64,000 nt of DNA. Source: Rostrohypoxylon terebratum. Taxonomy: Eukaryota; Ascomycota; Sordariomycetes; Xylariales; Hypoxylaceae. Below, one piece after another: positions 11,613 to 22,413 of the stretch (position 1 is its first letter; the number at the start of each line of letters is the position of its first letter). The notes beneath the pieces were generated by a model that saw only the letters and a list, made by a program, of their open reading frames with translations, had not been told where the DNA came from and made no database searches. A program made the position numbers and the translations under genes. The stretch covers positions 499,934-563,933 of the forward strand of contig MU385861.1 in assembly GCA_022497145.1 (NCBI GenBank). The letters are read 5' to 3'.

Positions 11613-12746
11613 ATGTTACGTCTATCACCCACCACCCTCTCCCTGACCATGACAGAGGTCAAAGATTTCGAGCGTCATCTCCGCTTCAAAAAATATCTTG
11701 CTAAAGAGGATACATTTGGCCAATTGCCTATTCGTACCAAACAGGATGGCACAACCGTTCAGAAGAGCACTGAGTCAGGACGTGGCGATGTGGATCGAAC
11801 AAGCTCGGAAACTGTCCCTAAAGACACGTCTATTGCTGAAGTCAAAGAGAGCCCCAGGCTTTTATCATGCCCCCCTCGACGTCCACCAAAATCTGGCAGT
11901 GTCTCTGCTAAGAGCGGCTCTTTCAATATCTTAAACTCTTCTCCAAGCAGGACCCCGAGCTCATTGAGCACTCCTCAACCTACCGGTTGGGGAAACTTGC
12001 CAATGACCCTCCCGCCTCCGTTCTCAAGTGAGAAAAGAACCGTGTCAGATGCCCAGTCTCTACCTTCGGTGCGTTCCTATCACTCGCCAGTCTCTCGAAG
12101 TATCTAACCGAATTATCAAAAAGGCCCATCAGAACAACCAGGGACAGCCTCACCACGGTGACTCCAACCAAGAGCCACCAGCAACTCCCCCCAGACGGTC
12201 ATCTCTCCGGGTGGCACATGCCGAGATCCATTCGAGCTCACCGGTGAGTCTCGCGAGGACTCGTGCGAGACGTGACTAATCCTATTACCTTAGCCCTTAA
12301 GAGGTAGAAGGCGGCTAGTCAGTTCGGCTGTTAGATTGATGGAATCCATGATTCCTTCTCCTAGACGAGGCTCTGCGTCTCCATCGCCATCGTCGCGCGT
12401 TCCCAGACCTGACTCCGATTCGTCGTTGCGGGAAGCCGAACTGGGATTCAGAATCTACAACGATGCTCTTCCGGCGTCATCGCAACCGCAGACACCACAC
12501 AATCTTCCGGAAGCACGTCATCGAAGCCGTCTTTACGGATCGTACACCGCTCCTCATCACTGTCTAGCCTCACATCGGTCTAGTGTTGGTAGACCAGCAG
12601 GTGATACGACCAGCAGTCCGTCGGGCCTCGAGATATCCGGATTCCAAGGGCTCTACGGTGGCCGAGAAAATAGTGAAGACTCGGCATTATTCCAAGAGGC
12701 ATCTGGATACCGAGATGAAGATTTTGGAGAAGAAGAGCAAGGTTAA
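11613..12746 (+). CDS. Conserved fungal protein of unknown function, Ser/Pro-rich
   Basis: Three exons, 11613-12068, 12133-12243 and 12294-12746, give 339 residues in a continuous frame. Intron 1 has a GTGCGT donor, a CTAAC branch and a CATCAG acceptor; intron 2 has GTGAGT, GACTAAT and CTTAG. The protein is disordered and rich in Ser, Pro and Arg. Stretches such as SLREAELGFRIYNDALPASS, QPQTPHNLPEARHRSRLYGS and GFQGLYGGRENSEDSALFQE look like the conserved blocks of an uncharacterised Pezizomycotina family, but I cannot name a function. There is no signal peptide or membrane segment, and the C-terminus is acidic. A second ATG at 11649 (MTEVKDFERHLRFKKY) has a better start context (ACCATGA) and may be the true start. 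The first intron removes an in-frame stop at about 12105, which supports the splice model. Confidence 0.65.
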
Positions 12747-15093
12747 TCATGACAGGAATGCGAGCACGGTACTTCTCGGAGTTCCATCACGTGTCCTGAG
12801 GGGTTAGTCGGTTATGAATGGCCGAACATTATGTTCCAGCCAAGACAGCATCATTACAATGAAGAAACAATGGTAGTAGGTTTAAGTATTAGCATACCAT
12901 CAAACCTTCGATTTTCATGCAGAGCCTACGGCATAGGCGCAACCGTATCCCGTTTTATCTTATATATTTGATGATCTCCGAAAATGTCGTTGTTGCGGAA
13001 TCAATGTATTCATCTCACCACCGCCCCCACTCTCTGGTCATTGGGCATGTGAATTGTGGATAAACATAGGCAATACGCCTAAATACTACAAGGAGATGAC
13101 GCAAACAGATCACACCTAAGCTTCTCAGATAGGGAGAGTAACCCGGATCTAAATAGCATCGTCAACGGCGGGTTGTTATCGGGAGAGAAGAAAATGAACA
13201 CATGAGGAGTATGTAATATATAGGACCAGGTAGGTATTAAGCGGACACTAGACCCGTATCCGCGAACCTACATAGGACTTACTCTGTAGTCTTAGGTATT
13301 GATGTCCCTTTTTCTCCTCAGACTGTCCTTCTAGCGATCTTACTCCTATTTGGTGGTGTGCTATTAATGGTGGGAATCATTGCATTTATGTATGCACAAT
13401 GTACATGCGTACCCAGCCTTCTCATCGGAACATCCTGTGTGCCTGGGTACGAACGCGTGATAAGAGTCGGTAAATTAGTTTTTCCTTACTGCGTATAGGT
13501 ACTAATGGATGTATTAGAGACAGATCTTTCGGGTTTGCACGAGGACTGGCTCAAGCGCCTAACGAACGATGCAGCAAATCGCGATCAACGATGATTCGAC
13601 AGGCATAACCGTCACTTTGTTAAGAATAAACGAGACATAGTGTAGTTTTCTTGAATGGGGCAGAATGGGGCAGAACACGACTAATATTCGGCCAATAAGA
13701 TGCCGGTTGCTGTGGGAACTTTTTGGTTCCAGATTGCCAAGAAACTAAGCTTGACACTAGCATGGAGCGATACCGGCATTTGACCAATCATAGTAAGAGA
13801 ATCTTCACAGAACCCCTAGTTTATCCATCGCCCTACCGAATGCTCTGCATTCGCCGACCCTCCTTCCAAGGCTCAATGTGAGAATGGTCTGAGCAGCTTT
13901 TTGAAAAGAGAGAAAATTGACGTATGTACTACCTTCTGCAGCTGCACACCAACACGGTCCCACACTCACTAAGGGTTACTAAAGTTATGTACGTAATGTA
14001 TCTTCCCGGCGCTATTCCGTGCAAAGGGTACTTTGTTCCAGTCCTGCGACGGCCAACAGAAGCGTAATCGTTTGCGCCGTTGCCCATCACTACCTACAAG
14101 GTACCTACGTAATACCCTCTTCTTCTTTTCCGCCTCTTCTACGGGTCACACTTTCACACACAGTCTAGTCTCAGCCCGCCCGGGTCTATCGTCTCACACA
14201 GCTTACATACATACAACATATTAGTACGTACATTGATACATCCAATCCCATACTAATGGACCTATAGCAGCAATTGCACTTGCCTACATTCAGACTACAC
14301 GCTACTAGGTACTACTTACCCGTTTCCTCGTCTACGTCCCTTCATTGCTACGCTACGCTGCTTAATCGTGTAACCGACTCTGTTCCTTTTCTCTGCTGCC
14401 TCTTTCCTTTCAGGTCCCGTCATCTAATAGCATTACTAGCACTAACCTTGAAATACTTAGTACATAACACAAGCACCGTGGACATCCTTGTTTGACCTGT
14501 CTCTCTTTCCCCCAATCTGGTCCCGTCCCATGCGCGCACGCAAGCTTCGCTACTGCTCAAGGTTCTTCTTCCTTATTTCTTACATTGATTCTCCCACCCA
14601 ACAGCCATAACTCACCCTCTCTCTTGTCCCCATCTTCTCCCATCCTCATCCTCATCCTTCACTTTTCCCACAGGACATCTATATCATATTACATACATAG
14701 ATCATCTCTATACCGCTTCTTCCTTGTCACACACATCACACATACTCTCTCACTCATAGATATACATCACCCATTTCTTCCTCCCAGCCCTTTACCCTTA
14801 ACTGTGTCGGCGGCCACCTACACACCAACTCCTACAAATTGTCGCTACTAATTGAGCCCTGCGTCGTTGGCGTCGTATTTCATCTTTCAGATTTCTACTC
14901 ACTTCTTCCAGATCAATTGGTCTTCCGTTCCGTTCTCGTCATTTAATACGTCCGCCTCGCAGTCACCATCCATCATATTCGCGATTCTTCCAGCACGCGA
15001 CACCATCACACCACAAACGCTGTGGACTTAACTTGATTTCTAACTAATTTTACTGTATCATCTCACTTGATTTCTAGTGCTAACCGATTCAAA
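12747..15093. other. Intergenic region with long pyrimidine-rich leader
   Basis: The first 1.3 kb shows no recognised gene; a short hydrophobic frame at 13241-13500 is discussed as a finding. From about 14050 to 15060 the plus strand is strongly C/T-rich (TCTCTC, TTCTTCC, CATCC runs). This is typical of promoters and long 5' leaders of regulated fungal genes and leads into the gene starting at 15094. Confidence 0.5.
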
Positions 15094-16050
15094 ATGGGTT
15101 CTTTCGAACGTACCTCGTCACCAGTTCTTACCATGTCTCCAAGTGCCGCTCACCACGGTGCGTTCGGCATGTCCTCCTTCACGCATCAACCTTCTCCTTT
15201 TAGTCGATCCATGGGATTCGGTGCTCCTTCGCCATGGTCTCTACCTTCCACCAATCGCTCTTCCCGCAAGCGATCTAGAGACGAGGCGGGCGTTAATCTT
15301 GATGTCGAAGAGGCTAAGCTCGAAACCATTGAACCCGTCAAGGAGCCCGAAGACGAATGGGTATATGGCGAGGGAATGGTGCTCATCAAATCACCATCGT
15401 CATATGTAGCTGACGCGGGAAGCCAGTCCGGCACCTGGGTTGAAGAAAAAGCAGCCTCGGAAAGTATCCGCAAGAATGAAGAAGCCCGTGCCATCAATCA
15501 ACAATGGCGACCATCCCTAAGAAGCAACAAATCGCAGCGGCTCGACATGAACTCTATCTCGGTTCCCAAGAATGAGTCTCAGATCAATCGTTCTAGCCCA
15601 GTCCGTGACATCGATCCTGCGACATCTACCTCCAGCCTATCAGCAGACGCGAGCAGCCAGCCCATCATCGACAACTTCACACTACACCTCGGAATTGGAT
15701 GGAGCCGCATTAGCACTGACGAACATATCCAGGCCGCAGCTCGTGGGTGGGCCAAATATATCGAAAACCATTTCCCTGTCACCAACGTGCAAATTCAGCT
15801 AGAAAGCAAGGGTCTCCAATCTTACCTTGTTGAGGCTGCCGAAGGTTTCTTCCTGTTCGCCGAGAATCTCCGTCAAGGCCAACTCGTCAGCAAAGACCTC
15901 AACCAAGCATTCACCAACCTGAAAACGTCGCCTCCCACGTTCGAAGGACCTGAGGTCATGTCAGCTGCTGAATCACCTAGGCCAGTTAGGGCTTCGTCAC
16001 CCCAAGGATCCGCCGTCGCCCCATTAGACATCGAAATGGACATGAGCTGA
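15094..16050 (+). CDS. Conserved fungal protein of unknown function
   Basis: One exon gives 318 residues from the ATG at 15094 (MGSFERTSSPVLTMSPS). The N-terminal 80 residues are Ser/Pro-rich and end in a likely nuclear localisation signal, SSRKRSRDEAG. A conserved acidic segment follows (EPEDEWVYGEGMVLIKSPSS). The C-terminal 120 residues look folded and helical: LHLGIGWSRISTDEHIQAAA, GWAKYIENHFPVTNVQIQLE, LVEAAEGFFLFAENLRQG. I recognise the style as a Pezizomycotina-specific protein but know no function. The basic cluster suggests a nuclear role; that is inference. The gene follows a roughly 1-kb pyrimidine-rich leader, so its expression may be regulated by the leader. Confidence 0.8.
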   Translation: MGSFERTSSPVLTMSPSAAHHGAFGMSSFTHQPSPFSRSMGFGAPSPWSLPSTNRSSRKRSRDEAGVNLDVEEAKLETIEPVKEPEDEWVYGEGMVLIKSPSSYVADAGSQSGTWVEEKAASESIRKNEEARAINQQWRPSLRSNKSQRLDMNSISVPKNESQINRSSPVRDIDPATSTSSLSADASSQPIIDNFTLHLGIGWSRISTDEHIQAAARGWAKYIENHFPVTNVQIQLESKGLQSYLVEAAEGFFLFAENLRQGQLVSKDLNQAFTNLKTSPPTFEGPEVMSAAESPRPVRASSPQGSAVAPLDIEMDMS

Positions 16051-18546
16051 ATAACTGAAAGGAGAAGGTCACTGATTGCTTTTGATGTAGGACATGCCGG
16101 CGTAGCTTGGTGAGAGGTAACTGGAAACTGGCTGGTTCTGGCCGGGGTTCATTTGAATTAATCATTTTTTTATTAACGGTTTTAACGGTTTCAACCACAT
16201 ACACGACTTCGAGCCGGTGGATGTTGGGCCAAAAAGTTTCGCGGGACCTGGAGTTCTCTTTCTTTCAACGGCGCTTGTATGCTTAATTTGTACGATAGAA
16301 CTCTACGTTGTTGATTTTCGCCCAAAAGAAATCAACACTTTTTATCAACTCGAGCCCATGATTTTGTATGCTAATAGATGCTTGTACCAATGAATATTTC
16401 CGGAATGCTTCCTTGTCAATCTGCAGAAAGTAATAGTTGGACAACAGCAACGTCGCATTCGCGTTAGATTCCCGAGATCCAAGCCAATGCCGACCGAGGA
16501 CATAATGCAGGATGTCAATCGTTAGATCTAGTAGGCCGTACTAGGCACGATCGGATCAATGGTTTCTTGGTAAAAAGTTTGTCTGGCGGTTCATAATCAA
16601 AGCGTCATGTACTGCCAGATAGTACATGAACCGCGTTGCTTTGAACTACTCAGCCTTGCACATATCAATCTTGAATGGAAATGTGAGCATGATGGAATCT
16701 TTGCTGTCTTCTATCCTGGCAAGGCAGATTTCGTTTGATTTCGGCTGTGCCGGCAGTTGGATAGATAAATATCGATTTAAAAGAATTCAAAATTGTCGAA
16801 TCGAAAGGTCACGTGAAGACATATCTGTTTAAATGCATTGGCAATGGCAGGTTTTGATTACCTAACCGCTTTTGGGGGGGTTCGTCTTGTCCACTGGTAA
16901 AAACAAACTGAACTTTGTTCTTTCAGCAACTTTTGAATTTCCAAAGCTTCGATTATACCGCAGGATCATCCGCGATTGGAGGTTTGCTATGCAGACAATA
17001 TGTCGTTATCGGGATTACCCAAAGCGACGAGGCATCGCCTAGTACTATCTGGGCAAGCCAGACGAAGAGCTACACAGGTAGGCAGACTAGGCTACTAATA
17101 AGCCTGCAAGCTTCCCCCCCCCTTCTCCCCCTTCCGCTTCCAAGGAATGAAGAGCCAGGGTTTCGAGGTCGTCGAGGTGACGAGCAAACAACTGGCTCTT
17201 AGTGGTCGAAACACTGGACCTAAGAAATCTTCCTATCGATAGGATATCCGTTGCTGGCCGATCGCTGCATCCGGGATCCATGCTTTCGTCCACCACTCAC
17301 CACTCACCACTCACCACTCAAAGCGACGAGGGGCAAGTCAGATATCAACATTTATCGAGAGTGTAGCTATGACCACCATCCGATTCAAATCCTTTTAAAG
17401 ACACCTGCATTAGCCGTTGAGGCAACAGATGGCTCACGTCCATGTCGTGCAAGACAAACTGAAGGAGGTAATACAATAAACAAGGACGCGGCAAAAACGC
17501 GACGTTGGCTGGCTTATGTGGTTTATATAAGTGTTTTTATGTGTTTTTATGTGGTTTTATGTGGTTTTGATGGTTTATATGCCATCCAATACCACCTTCA
17601 CATCTCGTCTTCGTCCATAACAACTTTTTTTTTGCAGCGCGACCTCCCAACCAACTTCGCTTTTCTTCTTCTAGAACGTTTTGATTGCCGGCCCTCTCAT
17701 GGAGGCCGCCTACAACGCATCGCATACTTACTTACCTACTTACCTACTTACCTACCTACCTATGACCCAGCTTGCTGTGGCAAAATCGTGAGCGACACCA
17801 TTCAACTTTTGCGCACCCTTGCACAGCCGCAACAGGGCAGGCGACCTATCAATCGACAACAATTGCTCAATTAACAGTCCGAACTTGGCAGTTGGTCGCT
17901 CGTGATGCTACCAGGATAGGTGGCCCCGCTGCATATTGTGCGAACATATTATCCCGTCCATGCTTTTTGCGTTATCCATTCAGCTGCCTCAAGCTGTGGA
18001 CACTCGACTTTCAGAAGCAAGGGAATTGACAGGTCGTTCTTTTTCTCCGACTTGATTCTTCGATCTTGTTACCTTCTTATTACTACTAGTCGTTAAGTTT
18101 ACGTATGGGATTGCTATTGTCTTTATTTTTTTTTCTTATCTTTTTTTTCCTCTCAGATTGAAGGCAAACTATTACCTACTATCTAGCTGTAAGGACTCCT
18201 CGATTATTTATTTGTCCAAGCACCAGGCAGCCAGGCAATTTATGAAAAGAGACGATCCTAGCTCATCTTGTACGCCACAACGACTGCGCCTCCTCATCCG
18301 ATCGCAACCAGGCGGATCTATCCACGATTTATCCATACCGCCAACATTTCTACACAGCCGATCTACAAGCTGACCGACAAGTTGGCTGGCTTGCCAACCT
18401 GCGAGTGGAGGTCTCGATATCGTGCTTATTTCCACTTGGATCGAGCACGACAGAGACCTCGAGCCTCTAAGCCCAGAGCTCCGACTCTGTCCTCCGATTC
18501 AAGGCGCCTGCTTTATCCCCCGATTTTCTGCTAGCTTCCAGTATTC
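16051..18546. other. Intergenic region upstream of BTB gene
   Basis: I see no supported gene in these 2.5 kb. It contains repeated tttttatgtg units (about 17526-17570), a cttacctac microsatellite, tandem caccact units near 17291, and a T-rich stretch at 18121-18157 ending in CTCTCAG that could be the acceptor of a 5'-UTR intron of the BTB gene. Confidence 0.5.
17725..17761. repeat. Microsatellite (cttacct/acctacct)
   Basis: Tandem units of cttacctac shrink to cctac on the right. Located in the leader region of the BTB gene. Confidence 0.75.
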
Positions 18547-20190
18547 ATGGTCTCGCAACTAGATCAGCCTCTTACCCTCCGCGGCCCCTCATCCGTCGTT
18601 TCGGCGCGCACCTCTTCCCGCCCCCATGCGTCCTCTCGGAGTAAGCGGTATAACCGCTCCCACGCGGGCGGGAGCTCCTACGTCCCACAAAATGAATTCC
18701 CCGTGTTCAGTCATTCGGGAGATGTCGAGATCTTGATAAGAGCTGGTGGGAGGGAAAATAGATATCTCTTGCATAGGCATACGTTGACAAGGTGCTCCGG
18801 GTTTTTCGAGGCGAGCACAAGCCAGGAATGGTCCAAAGCGAGTTTGCTGCCATTACCAGAAGCCCACTCGAGAGAGCTCACTCGGATAGGGGAAGATGAC
18901 ATGCCTAACGGTGGGAGCGAGGTTGCGAGACCTGGCACGAACTCGCCCGTTCCGCGGAAAAGATGGCGGTATGAGTTAGACCCTGGGAACGGAGCAGATG
19001 ATATACCGATGTTGGTACAGAAAGAAGCCAATACCCCCAACCCATCCAATTCCACGCAGTCAAATTCGATATTCGGAGGTGGTCACGCGACCGCAAACAC
19101 ACCTGCTAGGAAAACCCCCAGCCATTCACACACACATTCTACAAATTCTTTTTTCCGTTCCGTCGCGAACCTGTCCTTAGTAACGACCAAAGTCGAACCA
19201 AACCTACCTCTTTCTCAAGCCGACGCCGATCTTCTCCGTGATTACGACAATCTCTTCCGCATATTTTACAACTACTCACCAATGCTAGATAGCATCAACA
19301 TTGCCGATGCCTACGTACAATGTAAATCTCTGTTGACATTAGCCGATCAATATGACGCACTAGCAGTTGTCGGGCCACGAGTCGATCATCACTTGTTGCA
19401 GTTCCAAAGTAGGCTGTGGAAACAGATCGCCAAATATCCTGTTAGCTATCTACGGCTAGGATATTTAAGCAGGAGCAAGGTCATATTTCAAGAAGCATTG
19501 ATACACGTCGTCGGACAATGGCCTGCTGGGGAGCGGAGTATTAGGCAGTCGTTTCCGGATATCGTACTCGATATCATTGAGGACAAGGTAGATGAGCTTG
19601 AGGAGACAGTGTCCAGGATCGAAAGTCGCCTCTTTCGCCTCTCACTTGCTAACTCTCGCGGCGAGCGCATAACACCAAGTAATTCCTACCTGGATTGGCT
19701 TGCTGTATCTTTCTTCCGCCAATGGCTCGCAGATAATACTTCGCCAGCACCCTTGCCTCCTCCCGCCTCGACACGAGGACATTCGTCACGCGATGGCAGC
19801 TCATCTCGCAATACCGCAGTAGTTGCCACGGCACCAACTGCCCCAAACCTCGCAAGCCTAGGCCGGACTTATCGTACTCTAGGGTCTGCAGCGGGGTATC
19901 TAGGGCACGAAGATTGCAAGCGGTTCCTCAAGTTGACACCCGAGTTGTACTCGCGCGATAATCTTAGGAGATTCGAGAAGCGCATTGACGAATTGAAGAC
20001 CGCGGCTCGTGAGATCGTCCGACCGCTTATGGGCAGTGGATTGGAGCTGGAGCTAGAACGGGGTGCTGCCACACCAGGAACCGCAAATATGGGCGGATCT
20101 GGAGTACCCATATCCCCTAGTGGCATGACGAGTTATCTAACGTGTGTCCGGGTCATGGAGAGGGATCTTCCTTGGGCCGTCGAAGATTGA
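18547..20190 (+). CDS. BTB/POZ-domain protein with a split BTB fold
   Basis: One exon gives 547 residues. The first half of a BTB/POZ fold is at about residues 50-100 (SGDVEILIRAGGRENRYLLH, HRHTLTRCSGFFEAS). The second half appears only after about 130 residues, at 224-270 (LLRDYDNLFRIFYNYSPML, NIADAYVQCKSLLTLADQYD). A BACK-like helical region follows (YPVSYLRLGYLSRSKVIFQE). BTB domains mediate dimerisation and often link substrates to Cullin-3 ubiquitin ligases; no partner domain such as Kelch is visible. The insertion is Ser/Thr/Asn-rich and probably disordered. There is no signal peptide, so a cytosolic or nuclear location is likely. No intron interrupts the frame. The substrate is unknown. 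Confidence 0.85.
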   Translation: MVSQLDQPLTLRGPSSVVSARTSSRPHASSRSKRYNRSHAGGSSYVPQNEFPVFSHSGDVEILIRAGGRENRYLLHRHTLTRCSGFFEASTSQEWSKASLLPLPEAHSRELTRIGEDDMPNGGSEVARPGTNSPVPRKRWRYELDPGNGADDIPMLVQKEANTPNPSNSTQSNSIFGGGHATANTPARKTPSHSHTHSTNSFFRSVANLSLVTTKVEPNLPLSQADADLLRDYDNLFRIFYNYSPMLDSINIADAYVQCKSLLTLADQYDALAVVGPRVDHHLLQFQSRLWKQIAKYPVSYLRLGYLSRSKVIFQEALIHVVGQWPAGERSIRQSFPDIVLDIIEDKVDELEETVSRIESRLFRLSLANSRGERITPSNSYLDWLAVSFFRQWLADNTSPAPLPPPASTRGHSSRDGSSSRNTAVVATAPTAPNLASLGRTYRTLGSAAGYLGHEDCKRFLKLTPELYSRDNLRRFEKRIDELKTAAREIVRPLMGSGLELELERGAATPGTANMGGSGVPISPSGMTSYLTCVRVMERDLPWAVED

Positions 20191-22413
20191 CGAAGGAACA
20201 TTCCAAGATTCATTACGCGTTAATAATGGACACTATGAACGGAAATGAAACGCATGATGACGAACAGCATGGTTGGGACGAAACAAGACATAGTCGAAGA
20301 ATCAGTCTTCCCGAGCTGGGCGAGGGATACGTTGGATGCGGATTGTGCGCCACGATCTATCTCGCAATGATTTAAGTCGACGGCGTAGAACGGCTATATA
20401 TGACGGCCGCAACTAGTGTCATTCACTACCACGATACGTAGCGTTGCACCCCCAGAGGTCCGGCCCAGGTTTGGTTGGGACTTGTTTTGAAATGGATTGT
20501 ATATGGACGGGATGTTGTTTTTTATTACTATGAGAAAATCGCTTTTTAGGATACCCACCGATACGTATATCTACTATCTATTTTTTTGGTTTTTTATGTC
20601 TACATTTATACCTACTTATCTAGAATACGAAATGAATGATATTTCAAGTTTGGTAAAAGGGTTCTTTTGACGGGTGATTATTTTGGCTTGCCCCTTTCTT
20701 ATACCACCTATATAAGCTCAACGGACCACGGCATAGAAGAGGACCAAAGGAATTATAAATATAGGTTGGTGATGATAGAAATGCGGGAACCATATTTGGA
20801 TGTCTCTTGGCCACAATAAGTGTCCTTGGCCTTAGCCAAGAAGTTGAAGATGGCTTTGGACCGATTGTCACGCCTTGAAGTCATTATACCGACGAGACTT
20901 TTATCATGTCCGGATGTCCTCCAAAGGAGAAAAGTTCGCTGTACTGTCGGTTTTATATATTGATGCCCGCGTGGTATCGCAGCCCTAGGATCACGCCAAT
21001 GCTCAATGCTGGAGCTGTGTCCTGGAGAGGATATCAAAACCAAGAGGGCGTATGCGTACGCTCGAGCGAAGACTATAAAAGATGAATCAGAGGCTACGTC
21101 TAGGACCACTTTTGTTTTTCAATGTTGACAATGCACGTTAAGACAGAGAAGAGTCCAAAGAACCCGAATCATATTCCATCAATCGGAATTTATATATTTC
21201 GACGACCTTACAATTATTCATTTTTTCCCAATGTCTCTGTCACACTGTACCAACTCTCGAGACGTTTGTTACGACCGTCGATGTAGGAAGAAAAAAGTGG
21301 TATGCCGATACGACGGAGAAGATTGAACATGTTCGATGAAGTAGACACTGTTGGGACGGTCACACCCCCAGTTCACCAGCTGAGTTCGTTTGGAAGACAT
21401 AGAGAAAACCCTCGATGAGCATCCGAATGTGAGGGGCCCGAAGCAACACTGAGAAGTTAATCGTTTTGGTTAGCAGGATATGAACGAACACGATTTCTAT
21501 TTGACTTAATATTATTCAGGAAATGGTCAATGTGACATCGACTGCATAGGTAGGTAAGGTTTACCCGGGGCTGTTTCTCATGCAGAAGGATCTGGACATC
21601 GTGATTCTTAAGCCCCCCTGGAGAACAGTGGACTGAAGAGATGGACCGACGTTTCCGTCGCCGATTCCGTGTCCGGCGAAAAGCCATCACTGACTACCTC
21701 TGATTCCCTTTGCAAAATCATCCTGAGACTTAAGTACCAAGATTTCGTATTGAATGAGGCAAATCTGTCACAACTCCTAGAGGATGGCTAGGTTTTCGGC
21801 AACCTGTCAACCCAGGAAGTCCAGCATGTCAGCGGCATCAAGCCATAGGCGGAGATTCGCGGCAGAATAATCAGATGGTGTAACACACCCATCATCTTAC
21901 ATACCTACCTAGCTGCCTAGCTGCCCAGGTGGCAACAACATTCCAGCACTGATGATGTCCAATGATGCCCAGAAAGCTTCAGAAATGTAAGGCCCAGATA
22001 CTCGCCAACGACTGATGCTCTTTCTCCAAGGACATTGCCATTCGACCTTTTAATAATAGACCGCGTTAACCTACGGAAATAAGGACTATCCCGTCATGAA
22101 AGTGAACTCCTGATGTTCAACGGGTGTGTCCTGTCCAAAACGAATGACCATGTGTACATAACGCCATTACGAAGAAACAAACACGATTTTAATGCTGGAA
22201 GTTCGAATGATCTTGTTGATCTACGCAAATTCTGTCTGTGCCATGAACTCCTATCCTAATGCGTTGCCGTTTGTATTTCCTTCTATGCAGTTGTGAATTT
22301 CCGATTACCGTTATGCAATTGCTGACCCATCCATCCATTCAATGCAGATGCTCGCTCTCATACAACTCTTCGATATGCTGAACTTATTATGCCCCTGATG
22401 ACCTAGACTCATT
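20191..22413. other. Tail-to-tail intergenic region
   Basis: The region lies between the BTB gene (+) and the GEN1/Yen1 gene (-). A short CTAGCTGC repeat is near 21905-21930. Reading frames of 75-118 codons on the minus strand (20644-21109) show no family features and are not supported as genes. Confidence 0.5.

Noticed and set aside
14492..14851. A 119-codon Ser/Pro-rich frame
   Set aside because: It follows from C/T-rich leader DNA, which yields Ser/Leu/Pro codons in every frame.
17251..17874. A 207-codon frame upstream of the BTB gene
   Set aside because: It runs through T-rich and cttacct microsatellites and codes low-complexity sequence with no domain.
20644..21109. Minus-strand frames of 75 and 118 codons
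   Set aside because: No recognisable domain and no supporting splice or start features; they lie in 3' flanking DNA.
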